64,000 nucleotides of DNA from Ligustrum vulgare (lineage: Eukaryota; Streptophyta; Magnoliopsida; Lamiales; Oleaceae), in contig OY743168.1 in the NCBI GenBank assembly GCA_963555705.1, forward strand, positions 93,226,925 to 93,290,924. The letters are read 5' to 3'. Positions 63,967-64,000 of the stretch are shown here, in pieces. The notes beneath the pieces are model-generated. The model saw nothing but the letters and a program-made list of their open reading frames with translations. It searched no databases and had not been told where the DNA came from. Both the position numbers and the translations under genes were made by a program. Position 1 is the first letter of the stretch, and each line of letters starts with the position of its first letter.

Positions 63967-64000
63967 TTTTCTAAATATATATTTCTAAGTATAACTACTG

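Larger units (their letters stand above)
56162..64000 (-). mobile_element. Endogenous pararetrovirus (Caulimoviridae, solendovirus/cavemovirus-like), decayed
   Basis: Read leftwards from the right edge: two small ORFs, a capsid-type protein, a movement-protein domain, two retropepsin-like domains, reverse transcriptase, RNase H, a transactivator-like protein, a promoter TATA, a leader and another small ORF. Capsid before movement protein is the order known in cavemoviruses and solendoviruses. It has no integrase and no LTRs, as expected for Caulimoviridae captured in host DNA. Two in-frame stops, a frameshift and a changed protease site show it cannot be functional as it stands. The copy is linear and permuted, continuing past the right edge; the left boundary is near 56160. 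Confidence 0.85.

Overview
The window is repeat-rich, AT-rich nuclear DNA from a flowering plant, most likely a eudicot. The evidence is two spliced plant genes with GT-AG introns (an atypical short-chain dehydrogenase/reductase and a CDPK-related protein kinase), plant-type Ty1/copia and Ty3/gypsy elements primed by plant tRNAs, Stowaway and other MITEs, Helitron-like elements, tRNA-derived SINEs and an integrated plant pararetrovirus. No bacterial, phage or CRISPR features were seen.

Layout. 1-8447 is a nest: an LTR of family A (421-1653 plus 8313-8447) is split by element B (1654-8307, target duplication ACCCC), which is itself split by a second family A solo LTR (2368-3856, target duplication ATCAA). 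Element B carries three tandem-repeat arrays (105, 57 and 69 bp) and an antisense, intron-containing gene of the 'putative gypsy type transposon' kind with its own TATA box. 8448-12950 is intergenic with MITEs. 12958-14757 is a five-exon SDR gene on the + strand. 15245-21572 holds a weakly supported three-exon gene model whose first intron contains an apparently intact copia element (15504-20539, LTRs that read identical, 1298-codon polyprotein). 21592-29229 is an Athila/Tat-type element on the - strand reduced to gag remnants, with a foreign LTR plus primer-binding site inside it. 30353-31092 is a probable solo LTR. 31331-35626 and 36912-38918 are two related Helitron-like elements; the first carries a 2.5-kb solo LTR and the second a MITE, and each provides the empty site for the other's insertion.

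40500-50889 (- strand) is a CDPK-related kinase gene; I can place 11 exons giving 599 residues. Intron 7 holds a full-length chromovirus (41869-47260) with LTRs that read identical and a 1535-codon polyprotein in the same orientation as the gene. 50890-56160 is intergenic with two SINEs, a 0.6-kb tandem duplication and microsatellites. 56162 to the right edge (- strand) is a decayed endogenous pararetrovirus resembling solendoviruses/cavemoviruses: two small ORFs, capsid and movement-protein domains in that order, two retropepsin-like domains, reverse transcriptase, RNase H, a transactivator-like protein and a promoter TATA. Nonsense changes, a frameshift and an altered protease site show it is broken.

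The host genes are separated and partly invaded by mobile DNA. The copia and chromovirus copies look youngest; the A/B nest, the Athila relative and the pararetrovirus look old. Coordinates of exons come from reading splice sites and family knowledge; no alignment or search was run.
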